Of a stretch of 39,031 bases of DNA, positions 32,824 to 39,031 are shown piece by piece. A program made the translations under genes and the position numbers. The DNA is from an uncultured SAR86 cluster bacterium (GTDB taxonomy: Bacteria; Pseudomonadota; Gammaproteobacteria; Magnimaribacterales; D2472), in NCBI GenBank assembly GCA_902538705.1, contig CACBGD010000009.1:1-39031 (forward strand), read 5' to 3'. The notes under the pieces are model-generated. The model saw only the letters and a list, made by a program, of their open reading frames with translations. It had not been told where the DNA came from and did not search any database. Position 1 is the stretch's first letter; every line of letters begins with the position of its first letter.

Positions 32824-32917
32824 TGTTTTTTGTAATACTTAAATTTTTTCAGTCATGGTGTTCTGTTTCATTCCAAAATTATTTTTAATTAGTACTTATT
32901 AGAGAGAGGTATCTGTT

Positions 32918-33934
32918 TTGAATTGCGCGGTTATTTTCGGTGGCACAGGTTTTATTGGTACTTTTTTTGCTAGTCATTTGCTTGAAAAAGAAGGTTTTGA
33001 AAAGGTTTACCTTTATGATAACGAACCAGTCTCAGCAAAGAGTTCAAGTTTTAGACGCAAAATGTTAGACGCCTACCCAAATATTCATGAGGTGAATGGA
33101 GACGTTCGTAAGCCGGTCGATTGGACTCCTTCGGAGTCGGTAACACTTATAGCTAATTTTGCTGCAGTTCATCGTGAACCAGGTCATGAAGCCTATGAAT
33201 ACTTCGAATGCAACCTTTTAGGCGCTGAAAATGTGTGTAATTGGGCTGAGTGCGTTGGCTGTAAAAAGATCATATTTTCTAGTTCGATTGCACCTTTCGG
33301 TCCGAGTGAGGAAGTTAAAGATGAACGATCTATTCCAGTCCCAACAACGGCCTATGGGAGTTCCAAGCTAGCTGCAGAAAAAATTCATAAAATATGGCAG
33401 GCAAAAAAAGAGCAGCGACAGCTGGTCATTGTTCGGCCTGGTGTTGTATTTGGTCCTGGCGAGGGCGGCAATGTTTCACGCTTAATCAAAGCTCTTCGCA
33501 AGCGCTATTTTTTCTTTATGGCTAATCGTGATACTCGTAAAGCGGGCATCTATGTAAAAGAATTATGCAGAGCGATGATGTGGGTTCTAAATAGTGAAAA
33601 GGCAAAAGCTGATGGTGTTTCACTGTTTAATATGTCTATGAACCCAGGTCCATCAATTGAGGAATATGTAAATTCCATTGCTCGGATAGCTAAAATGAAG
33701 GTTTGGATCCCAAATGTGCCCAGTTCACTACTCTTTATTGTTGCTTATTTGATTGATTTTATTGCAAAGCCCCTTGGAATAAAGCATCCATTTAGCCCCG
33801 TTAGAATTAGAAAATTAATTCGTTCAAATAATATTCTGCCAACCTACTTGGTGGAAAATGGATATGACTATAAATATACTTTGGATGAGGCATTTGCCGA
33901 TTGGAAAAAAGACTGCCCAGAGGAATGGCACTAA
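32918..33934 (+). CDS. NAD-dependent epimerase/dehydratase (extended SDR)
   Basis: The 338-residue protein starts at TTG 32918; AGAGAGAGG at 32901-32909 is a good ribosome-binding site and the Rossmann motif FGGTGFIG (7-14) begins in the right place. FSSSIAPFG holds the catalytic serine (121-123), and A-Y-G-S-S-K gives Tyr146 and Lys150. RPGVVFGPGEGGN and a C-terminal hydrophobic stretch (SSLLFIVAYLIDFIA) follow. It modifies a nucleotide sugar; the product (epimer, 4-keto or other) is not predictable. The 94-base spacer before it shows no hairpin that I would call a terminator. Confidence 0.85.
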   Translation: MNCAVIFGGTGFIGTFFASHLLEKEGFEKVYLYDNEPVSAKSSSFRRKMLDAYPNIHEVNGDVRKPVDWTPSESVTLIANFAAVHREPGHEAYEYFECNLLGAENVCNWAECVGCKKIIFSSSIAPFGPSEEVKDERSIPVPTTAYGSSKLAAEKIHKIWQAKKEQRQLVIVRPGVVFGPGEGGNVSRLIKALRKRYFFFMANRDTRKAGIYVKELCRAMMWVLNSEKAKADGVSLFNMSMNPGPSIEEYVNSIARIAKMKVWIPNVPSSLLFIVAYLIDFIAKPLGIKHPFSPVRIRKLIRSNNILPTYLVENGYDYKYTLDEAFADWKKDCPEEWH

Positions 33935-33953
33935 TCCTTTATGGAATTGCTTT

Positions 33954-34149
33954 TTAAAATTTTAAAATTACAGATTCAGCTATATCTTCTCCAAAACTCA
34001 CTGAAGCATTTCCATATACAACCCCAATAATAAAATAACATTTGACCTCTATTTTCAGGGATCAAGATTCCCTCAATTAAGCAAGCAATTGTTAGTGAAA
34101 AGAGAAAAGGGAGACCTATTGTAGTTCTATATTTTGGAAATCTCGGTTT
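33954..34149 (-). pseudogene. Minus-strand remnant of a membrane protein, perhaps an O-antigen polymerase/ligase
   Basis: The 239-base gap between the epimerase and methyltransferase genes holds a 57-codon open stretch on the minus strand (34149 down to the stop at 33976-33978) without a proper start. It reads IGLPFLFSLTIACLIEG, then ILIPENRGQMLFYYWG. After YYWG a second frame continues plausibly as VVYGNASVSFGEDIAES and stops at 33954, which suggests a frameshift. The hydrophobic segments and the ENRGQxLFYYWG end resemble C-termini of O-antigen polymerases/ligases. Identity is tentative. Confidence 0.4.
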
Positions 34150-34173
34150 TTATGATGTAATTTAAATAGAAAT

Positions 34174-34776
34174 ATGAAAGTTTTAGACATTGGATGTGGT
34201 GTAAATAAAGTCGAGGGCTCCATTGGTGTTGATGCGGTAAAAATGCCAGGTGTGGATGTTGTCCATGATCTCAGCTTAATACCGTGGCCTTTTGAAGATG
34301 ATGAGTTTAGTACTGTAATTGCTAATCATTTTTTAGAGCATTGTGCTGATGTAGTTTCTATTCTTGGTGAAATTCATCGTATAACAGCTAAAGATGTCGG
34401 AAAAATTCGTATCAGGTGTCCTCATTATTCCTCTTGGAATTATTTTGGTGATTTGACTCACAAAACTCCATTTTCATATAGAAGCTTTAATCACTTTACA
34501 TACAGCGATGATCCAACAGGCTATAACTATTACAGCCCAATTAAATTTAGAATTGAATCTCGAAAACTTTTGTTTGCAGCTCCTGATGCGAAGTTAAATC
34601 CTTGGAAATGGCTTGGTATAGAATACCTTGCAAATAGGTTTCCAAGCCTATATGAGCGTTTGTTTGCCTATATTTTTCCTTGTACGGAAGTTCAATTTTT
34701 ACTAACTCCCATTGAAAATAGGAGTGATTATAATTTTTCTACTAAAGCGAGTGTGAAGCCAGCTTTTTTGGAGTAA
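34174..34776 (+). CDS. SAM-dependent methyltransferase (class I)
   Basis: The 200-residue protein begins with motif I in the form MKVLDIGCGVNKVEGSIGVD, where the second Gly-rich part is replaced, as in the methyltransferases of polysaccharide loci. ANHFLEHCADV corresponds to motifs post-II/III. The region after 95 (RCPHYSSWNYFGDLTHKTPF) contains His and aromatic residues. It probably methylates a sugar, the last gene before the terminator. SAM-dependent methylation is likely but the acceptor is not predictable. Confidence 0.8.
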   Translation: MKVLDIGCGVNKVEGSIGVDAVKMPGVDVVHDLSLIPWPFEDDEFSTVIANHFLEHCADVVSILGEIHRITAKDVGKIRIRCPHYSSWNYFGDLTHKTPFSYRSFNHFTYSDDPTGYNYYSPIKFRIESRKLLFAAPDAKLNPWKWLGIEYLANRFPSLYERLFAYIFPCTEVQFLLTPIENRSDYNFSTKASVKPAFLE

Positions 34777-34842
34777 CGGAATACAAATCTTTTTGTGTGA
34801 TAAATACTCTTATCAACTTATAAAAAAATAAATAGTCTGAAG

Positions 34843-34867
34843 AAGCTGCACAATGCAGCTTTTTTTG
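34843..34867 (+). terminator. Intrinsic terminator of the polysaccharide operon
   Basis: AAGCTGCA (34843-34850), loop CAA, and TGCAGCTT (34854-34861) form a perfect 8-pair stem, with T continuing to 34866. This is the clearest rho-independent terminator in the window. It stands 67 bases after the methyltransferase stop, closing the locus that starts with the ops-like leader. Confidence 0.88.
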
Positions 34868-34939
34868 TTTATACCTTCTTCTTCTTAAAGTTCTTGATTA
34901 GTAATAAGACGTATATAATTAAATTTTGATTTTACTACA

Positions 34940-35536
34940 ATGATTCAATTTAATAACTTAAGTCAAGAAATACCTTATCTACTTTTTAAAGAGAAATATG
35001 ATAAGGCTTTAAATGCAGGCCAAAAAAGTATTGAGGCTATTTCAATTTCTTCTTACAGCAAGGAGATTAAGGAAGTCGATTCTAGATACGTAAATCTTAA
35101 ATTTATTTCAAATAATGAATTTATTTTTTTTAGTAATTATGACTCTCCAAAAGCAGCTGCTTTTAATTCACATAGCCAAATAGCTGCATTAGCATATTGG
35201 GCTAGTATTAATGTTCAGATAAGAATTAAGGCCAAAATTAAAAAAACTTCAAATGAATATAATCAAAAATATTTTTTTGATAGGTTAGAAAAAAAAAATG
35301 CATTAGCTATTTCATCAAATCAATCGAAACCAATAGATTCTTATAGCCTAGTGAAAAAAAATTATAAACAATCACTAGAAAATGACGATTTAAAAAAATG
35401 TCCAGAATATTGGGGAGGCTATTCATTTATCCCATATTATTTTGAATTTTGGGAAGGACATCATTCAAGGCTAAATAAAAGAGATATTTATGAGCTTGAT
35501 GGAAAAGACTGGATTCATAGCATCCTTCAGCCTTAA
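34940..35536 (+). CDS. pdxH: Divergent PdxH-family pyridoxine/pyridoxamine 5'-phosphate oxidase
   Basis: The 198-residue protein matches PdxH in order: DSRYVNLKFISNNEFIFFSNYDSPKA is the FMN region (about 47-72), then AYWASINVQIRIKAKI, YFFDRLEKKNALAISSNQSKPI, and the C-terminal dimer segment CPEYWGGYSFIPYYFEFWEG. PdxH oxidises pyridoxine or pyridoxamine phosphate to pyridoxal phosphate with FMN. Departures: the SRPxxSQ motif is poorly conserved, and the usual RLH pair of active-site residues (E. coli Arg197, His199) is R-L-N here, so the histidine is lost. It may be a slow-evolving-lineage variant or a related flavin enzyme. It stands alone between the polysaccharide terminator and infC. Confidence 0.8.
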   Translation: MIQFNNLSQEIPYLLFKEKYDKALNAGQKSIEAISISSYSKEIKEVDSRYVNLKFISNNEFIFFSNYDSPKAAAFNSHSQIAALAYWASINVQIRIKAKIKKTSNEYNQKYFFDRLEKKNALAISSNQSKPIDSYSLVKKNYKQSLENDDLKKCPEYWGGYSFIPYYFEFWEGHHSRLNKRDIYELDGKDWIHSILQP

Positions 35537-35613
35537 TTTTTAGAAAAAATTTGCGTAATTAATCAATTAGTTTAAAATCATCCAGAATACCATGTTTAGG
35601 ACTACTAGCTACT

Positions 35614-35640
35614 TTAGATTAGATATACTGCCTATATAAT
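35614..35640 (+). promoter_or_regulatory. Likely promoter of infC operon
   Basis: TATAAT (35635-35640) lies 36 bases before the proposed infC start; TTTAGA at 35614-35619 with a 15-base spacer is a weak -35. The 139-base gap between pdxH and the proposed infC start holds no further gene that I can see. Confidence 0.4.
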
Positions 35641-35675
35641 ATTTAAATGCTTATCACTCTCCAAAGGTTATCGTT

Positions 35676-36209
35676 ATAGTTTCTCAGAGTAAAAAAAATA
35701 TACCAATAAATGAAAGAATTAAGGCTTCTAAAGTAATGCTTATTGATCAGAATGGAGAAAAGCAGGGTATAGTTCCTATAGAAGAGGCTTTAAATGCAGC
35801 AAGAGATACAAAATTAGATCTTGTTCAGGTTTCCCCTTCTAATTCTAATCCACTAGTTTGCAAGCTTATGGATTATGGCAAGCATATCTTTACAAAGAAA
35901 AAGAATATTGCATCTGCTAAGGGAAAAACCAAAAAAAATGCTTTGAAGGAGATAAAGTTCAGACCATCAACCGATGTAGGTGATTACAATATAAAATTAA
36001 AAAAAATAAAAAGCTTTATTCTTGGAGGAGATAAGACTAAAATAAGCGTCCGATTTAGAGGAAGAGAAATTCTTAATAGCGATCTAGGGCTTGAGTTACT
36101 TAATAGACTTAAAGAGGAATTGGTTGATATTGCCCAGGTAGATCAAGAAGCCTCTCTTGAAGGAAGACAACTATTGATGGTTCTTTCTCCTCTAAAGAAA
36201 AATAATTAG
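35676..36209 (+). CDS. infC: Translation initiation factor IF-3 with probable ATA start
   Basis: IF-3 prevents premature 50S joining and proofreads the initiator codon. The conserved N-terminal segment NIPINERIKASKVMLIDQNG begins well upstream of the first ATG (35736). The frame is open back to a stop at 35637-35639 and has no ATG, GTG or TTG there. AAAGG (35663-35667) lies 8 bases before ATA at 35676, giving MVSQSKKNIPINER and 177 residues, the normal length. Non-canonical starts (AUU in E. coli) are a known property of infC and allow IF-3 to repress its own synthesis. ATC at 35670 is the other candidate but sits 2 bases from the ribosome-binding site. The C-terminal domain (KEIKFRPSTDVGDYNIKLKK) is complete. 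Confidence 0.9.
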   Translation: MVSQSKKNIPINERIKASKVMLIDQNGEKQGIVPIEEALNAARDTKLDLVQVSPSNSNPLVCKLMDYGKHIFTKKKNIASAKGKTKKNALKEIKFRPSTDVGDYNIKLKKIKSFILGGDKTKISVRFRGREILNSDLGLELLNRLKEELVDIAQVDQEASLEGRQLLMVLSPLKKNN

Positions 36210-36226
36210 TTTTATAGTTTTATAAA

Positions 36227-36421
36227 ATGGGATATAAGTTGAAAACACATTCTGGAGCTTCAAAGCGCTTCAAAAAGACTGCTAAATCTGTAAAAAGCAG
36301 AGGTGCTAACAGAAATCATATACTATCAAAGCAATCTACCAAAAGAAAAAGACATAATAGAGGTTTAAATAAGCTTGAAGGCACAATTTTAAAAATGGCT
36401 TCAAGACTTATTAATAAATAA
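36227..36421 (+). CDS. rpmI: 50S ribosomal protein L35
   Basis: The 64-residue basic protein matches L35: [19 protein letters not shown] at the N-terminus and [16 protein letters not shown] in the middle. It starts 17 bases after infC and ends one base before rplT, in the conserved infC-rpmI-rplT order. In E. coli this operon is repressed by L20 binding to the mRNA; such a structure cannot be judged by eye here. Confidence 0.95.
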   Translation: MGYKLKTHSGASKRFKKTAKSVKSRGANRNHILSKQSTKRKRHNRGLNKLEGTILKMASRLINK

Positions 36422-36422
36422 C

Positions 36423-36770
36423 ATGCCAAGAGTAACAAAAGCAAAAACAGCAAAAGCTAAACATAAAAAAGTTCTTGCCTCTACAAAAGGTCATTATGGT
36501 GCAAGAAGTAGACTCTATAAGACCGCAAAACAGTCTAATATCAAATCAATGCAGTATGCTTTTAGAGACAGAAAGAATAAAAAAAGGTCTTTTAGGTCTT
36601 TATGGATCTCTAGAATTAATGCTGCAGCAGGCAACCTTGGTATTTCATACTCTAAATTAATTCATGGACTAAATAAGAGTAATGTTCTTCTTAACAGGAA
36701 AGTGCTTTCAGATATAGCAATAAACGATCCATCCACGTTTGAGAAGATAGTTAAATCCATATCAAAATGA
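36423..36770 (+). CDS. rplT: 50S ribosomal protein L20
   Basis: The 115-residue protein is full-length L20 (MPRVTKAKTAKAKHKKVLA, then HYGARSRLYKTAKQ, YAFRDRKNKKRSFRSLWI and INAAAGNLGISYSKLIHGL). It organises 23S rRNA early in 50S assembly. It is followed 12 bases later by pheS, leaving no space for the missing N-terminal domain of that gene. Confidence 0.96.
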   Translation: MPRVTKAKTAKAKHKKVLASTKGHYGARSRLYKTAKQSNIKSMQYAFRDRKNKKRSFRSLWISRINAAAGNLGISYSKLIHGLNKSNVLLNRKVLSDIAINDPSTFEKIVKSISK

Positions 36771-36782
36771 ACTAAAAGTTAA

Positions 36783-37508
36783 ATGAATTCATTTAACAAA
36801 ATAGAGCCTCCCGAAATTGGAAAAGATTTAGGAGCAGAACATCCTATAAATAAAGTAACAAATTATTTAGTATCTTTACTTGCCAGCTTTGGATTCAATG
36901 AGGTTATTGGTCCTGAAATTGAATCTGAAAATTACAATTTCGATATGCTTAATATTAAGAAATCCCATCCTGCCAGACAGATGCATGACACTTTCTATCT
37001 TCAAAATAGGAGCAATGTTCTGAGAACGCATACTTCGCCAGTCCAAATTAGGGGCATGTTGAATTCTGAACCTCCAATTGCACTAACTTCTGCAGGAAAA
37101 GTTTATAGAAAAGATGATGACTCAACTCACTTACCTATGTTCCATCAAATTGAAGGCATATATGTTGATAAGGATGTTTCATTTGCAAACCTCAAAGACT
37201 TAATTTATAAAATTGTTCATGAAATGTTTGGAGAAGATACTCAGATCAGATTTAGACCTTCATATTTTCCTTTTACAGAGCCATCAGCTGAGGTGGATAT
37301 ATTATCTGATTCAGGACAGTGGCTTGAGATTCTTGGCTGTGGAATTGTCAATCCTATTGTTTTAGATAATTGTAATATTGATTCTACAAAATTTAGTGGT
37401 CTTGCTTTTGGTCTCGGAGTTGAGAGAATAGCAATGCTTAAGTATGGTGTAAACGATATCCGCGATTTCTATAAGTCTAACCTAGACTTCCTTGATCAAT
37501 TCAAATGA
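36783..37508 (+). CDS. pheS: Phenylalanine-tRNA ligase alpha subunit, lacking the N-terminal coiled-coil domain
   Basis: The 241-residue protein contains the whole class II catalytic core: VIGPEIESENYNFDMLNI, HPARQMHDTFY, motif 2 around VYRKDDDSTHLPMFHQIEG, FRPSYFPFTEPSAEVD, LEILGCG and motif 3 GLAFGLGVERIAMLKYG. Usual PheS has about 327-350 residues; the missing 85-90 residues are the N-terminal coiled coil that contacts tRNA-Phe. The upstream frame does not hold it: rplT ends 12 bases before the ATG. This is a true short form or an internal deletion, not a frameshift. It overlaps pheT by 4 bases. Confidence 0.95.
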   Translation: MNSFNKIEPPEIGKDLGAEHPINKVTNYLVSLLASFGFNEVIGPEIESENYNFDMLNIKKSHPARQMHDTFYLQNRSNVLRTHTSPVQIRGMLNSEPPIALTSAGKVYRKDDDSTHLPMFHQIEGIYVDKDVSFANLKDLIYKIVHEMFGEDTQIRFRPSYFPFTEPSAEVDILSDSGQWLEILGCGIVNPIVLDNCNIDSTKFSGLAFGLGVERIAMLKYGVNDIRDFYKSNLDFLDQFK

Positions 37509-39031
37509 AAGTACTTTACGAAGATATATTAAGGTTTTTAGAAGAGAGGCCAACAAAGGAAGATTTATCCTTAAAATTATTTCAGCTAGGCCACGAACAT
37601 GATATTTCTGGAAGCATTTTTGACATTGAGTTTACTCCAAACAGAGGAGATTGCTTATCTTTATTAGGAATTGCTAGGGATTTAAATGTTTTTTATAAAT
37701 CTTCACTTGAGTTGGATCTTTATGAGGGGAGTATTGATAATCTTGATTTAGAATTTTTAAATAAGTCACCAAATGCTTGTCCAAAGATTTCCTTTTTAGA
37801 AATTGAGATTTCTCATTTACCTGTCAAATATTGCGATTATTTAGAAAATTTTTTTAAAAACTTGGAGATTGGAAAAAATAACTTTTTTACTGATGTCTCT
37901 AATTATTTATCTTATGAGTTAGGCCAACCGACACACTGTTTTGACAGCGATAAGATTGAAGGGAAGATAGTTTTTGAAAATAAAGAATGCTGCGAGAAAT
38001 TCAAGACACTTCTTGGCTCTCAAATTGAGTTAAAAGGCAAAAACAGTGTATTTATCAATAATGATAAGATAATTAGTCTTGCAGGTGTAATGGGCGGTGA
38101 GTCTACATCATGCTCAAAAGAAACTAGGAAAGTTCTTGTTGAATGTGCATATTTTGACCCTGAAGCCATTATTGGCAAGTCTTTGGATTACAACTTAAGT
38201 TCAGAAGCAGCCCATAAATTTGAAAGGGGTGTTGATATCTGTTTTCAAGTTGAGGCCTTAAAAAGGTTTGCAAAGATAGTATCTGACCATACAAGCATAG
38301 ACTCAATTAAGATAATAACTTTTGAAGATAGCCCATTTAAAAAGAACAAATTAGACAAAGATGTTTTGAGAATAAATCAAATTTTAGGCACATCAATTTC
38401 AGCAGAAAAATTTAATGAAATTCTAAATAAACTTGGGTTTGAGATTGAATCACAGATTGTTGTTCCAAGTTATAGAAGAGATATATATTCTCAAAACGAT
38501 TTAGCCGAAGAGATTGCTAGAACAATAGGATATGATGAAATTGAGAATAAGAGCCTTGAAATTAAAAAGTCTCCCAATGAAAGTCCCAGGAAGAGTGTTT
38601 CTACCCTAAAGCATCTATTAAGTATGGAAGGATTCACTGAAGTTATAAATTTTCCTTTTACTAGCATTGAAACAAAAGATATTATTGCTATAGATAATCC
38701 ACTTGATTCAAACAAAAAATTCTTGCGAACATCCCTTAAGGAAAGTTTAATTAATAATCTTTTATACAATGAGAGAAGGCAAAAAGATTCAATAAAAATC
38801 TTTGAAGTTTCAGATCTTTATTTTAATAATGAGGATGAAGAAAAAACTCTTTCTTTAGGAATTATTGCAAGTGGAAGAATTGGTCATAACCATGAAAGTT
38901 TTTCAAAAAATATTGATAAAAAGTATCTTGAAAAAAAGATAAAAACTATATTTCCAGATTCAAATATAGTTTTCGGAACTATACCTAGACAAGATCTAAA
39001 TTCAAAAATAAAAAATGATATTTATTACTTG
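37505..39031 (+). CDS. pheT: Phenylalanine-tRNA ligase beta subunit, lacking the OB-fold domain; 3' end outside window
   Basis: The frame starts at ATG 37505, overlapping the pheS stop (ATGA), and stays open to the window end: 509 codons. After a short first segment (MKVLYEDILRFLEERPTKED, then LFQLGHEHD) it goes straight to FDIEFTPNRGDCLSLLGIARD, which in E. coli lies near residue 155. The EMAP-like OB-fold (about 39-150 in E. coli) is therefore absent. The B3/B4 editing domain is present (ELGQPTHCFD, AGVMGGEST, LVECAYFDPEAI, AAHKFERGVD), then B5 (VPSYRRDIYSQNDLAEEIAR) and the start of the catalytic-like domain. The C-terminal anticodon-binding domain is beyond the window. Confidence 0.94.
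   Translation, partial: MKVLYEDILRFLEERPTKEDLSLKLFQLGHEHDISGSIFDIEFTPNRGDCLSLLGIARDLNVFYKSSLELDLYEGSIDNLDLEFLNKSPNACPKISFLEIEISHLPVKYCDYLENFFKNLEIGKNNFFTDVSNYLSYELGQPTHCFDSDKIEGKIVFENKECCEKFKTLLGSQIELKGKNSVFINNDKIISLAGVMGGESTSCSKETRKVLVECAYFDPEAIIGKSLDYNLSSEAAHKFERGVDICFQVEALKRFAKIVSDHTSIDSIKIITFEDSPFKKNKLDKDVLRINQILGTSISAEKFNEILNKLGFEIESQIVVPSYRRDIYSQNDLAEEIARTIGYDEIENKSLEIKKSPNESPRKSVSTLKHLLSMEGFTEVINFPFTSIETKDIIAIDNPLDSNKKFLRTSLKESLINNLLYNERRQKDSIKIFEVSDLYFNNEDEEKTLSLGIIASGRIGHNHESFSKNIDKKYLEKKIKTIFPDSNIVFGTIPRQDLNSKIKNDIYYL

Noticed and set aside
35736-36209. infC starting at ATG 35736
   Set aside because: This would remove the conserved IF-3 N-terminal segment encoded at 35697-35735; the longer form with a non-standard start fits better.
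38491-38769. 92-codon minus-strand ORF at the right end
   Set aside because: Lies opposite the B5 and following part of PheT, whose frame is open and homologous throughout.
1-39031. CRISPR arrays, insertion sequences, rRNA genes, toxin-antitoxin pairs
   Set aside because: No spaced direct repeats, transposase motifs, rRNA segments or recognisable toxin or antitoxin proteins were seen on either strand.

Overview
The window is low in G+C and very densely coded. It looks like a piece of the chromosome of a streamlined marine gammaproteobacterium, with the SAR86 lineage my best guess. Gene order (ubiG-phosphatase-yciK, gyrA-serC-pheA-tyrA-aroA-cmk-rpsA-ihfB, infC-rpmI-rplT-pheS-pheT) is proteobacterial. 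The tiny intergenic spaces and shortened housekeeping proteins fit a reduced genome. The lineage name is an inference; no marker was compared against a database.

Left part (1-6693): the end of an RsuA/RluB pseudouridine synthase and an AlkA-type glycosylase on the plus strand. A minus-strand operon ubiG-mupP-like-yciK follows, then the divergent three-gene transhydrogenase operon pntAA-pntAB-pntB (pntAA carries a one-base frameshift in an A run). A nucleotidyltransferase-cupin fusion closes this part.

Central core (6784-21086): thirteen plus-strand genes, gyrA-serC-pheA-tyrA-aroA-cmk-rpsA-ihfB-pyrF-pgi-uvrC-pgsA-kdsD. Every junction overlaps or is separated by only 3 bases. They cover DNA supercoiling, serine and aromatic amino acid synthesis, nucleotide metabolism, translation, DNA repair, phospholipid synthesis and the first step of KDO synthesis. 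tRNA-Cys follows 11 bases later.

Variable region (21098-34866): between tRNA-Cys and tRNA-Leu sits a three-gene cassette: APS-kinase-like P-loop protein, small nucleotidyltransferase and short UDP-glucose dehydrogenase-like protein. Directly after tRNA-Leu comes an RfaH-like antiterminator. A promoter and an ops-like element then lead into a surface polysaccharide locus: EPS-type MarR regulator, Wzz, GalE, two GT4 glycosyltransferases, Wzx-like flippase, two sulfotransferases, Wzy-like polymerase, an epimerase and a methyltransferase. A strong intrinsic terminator closes it. Two decayed gene fragments and a possible 38-residue ORF lie inside. The content suggests a sulfated O-antigen or exopolysaccharide exported by the Wzx/Wzy route.

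Right part (34940-39031): a divergent PdxH-family protein, then infC-rpmI-rplT-pheS-pheT. infC has no ATG, GTG or TTG start that would include its conserved N-terminus and probably starts at ATA. PheS lacks its N-terminal coiled-coil domain and PheT lacks the OB-fold (EMAP-like) domain, so the whole phenylalanyl-tRNA synthetase looks reduced.
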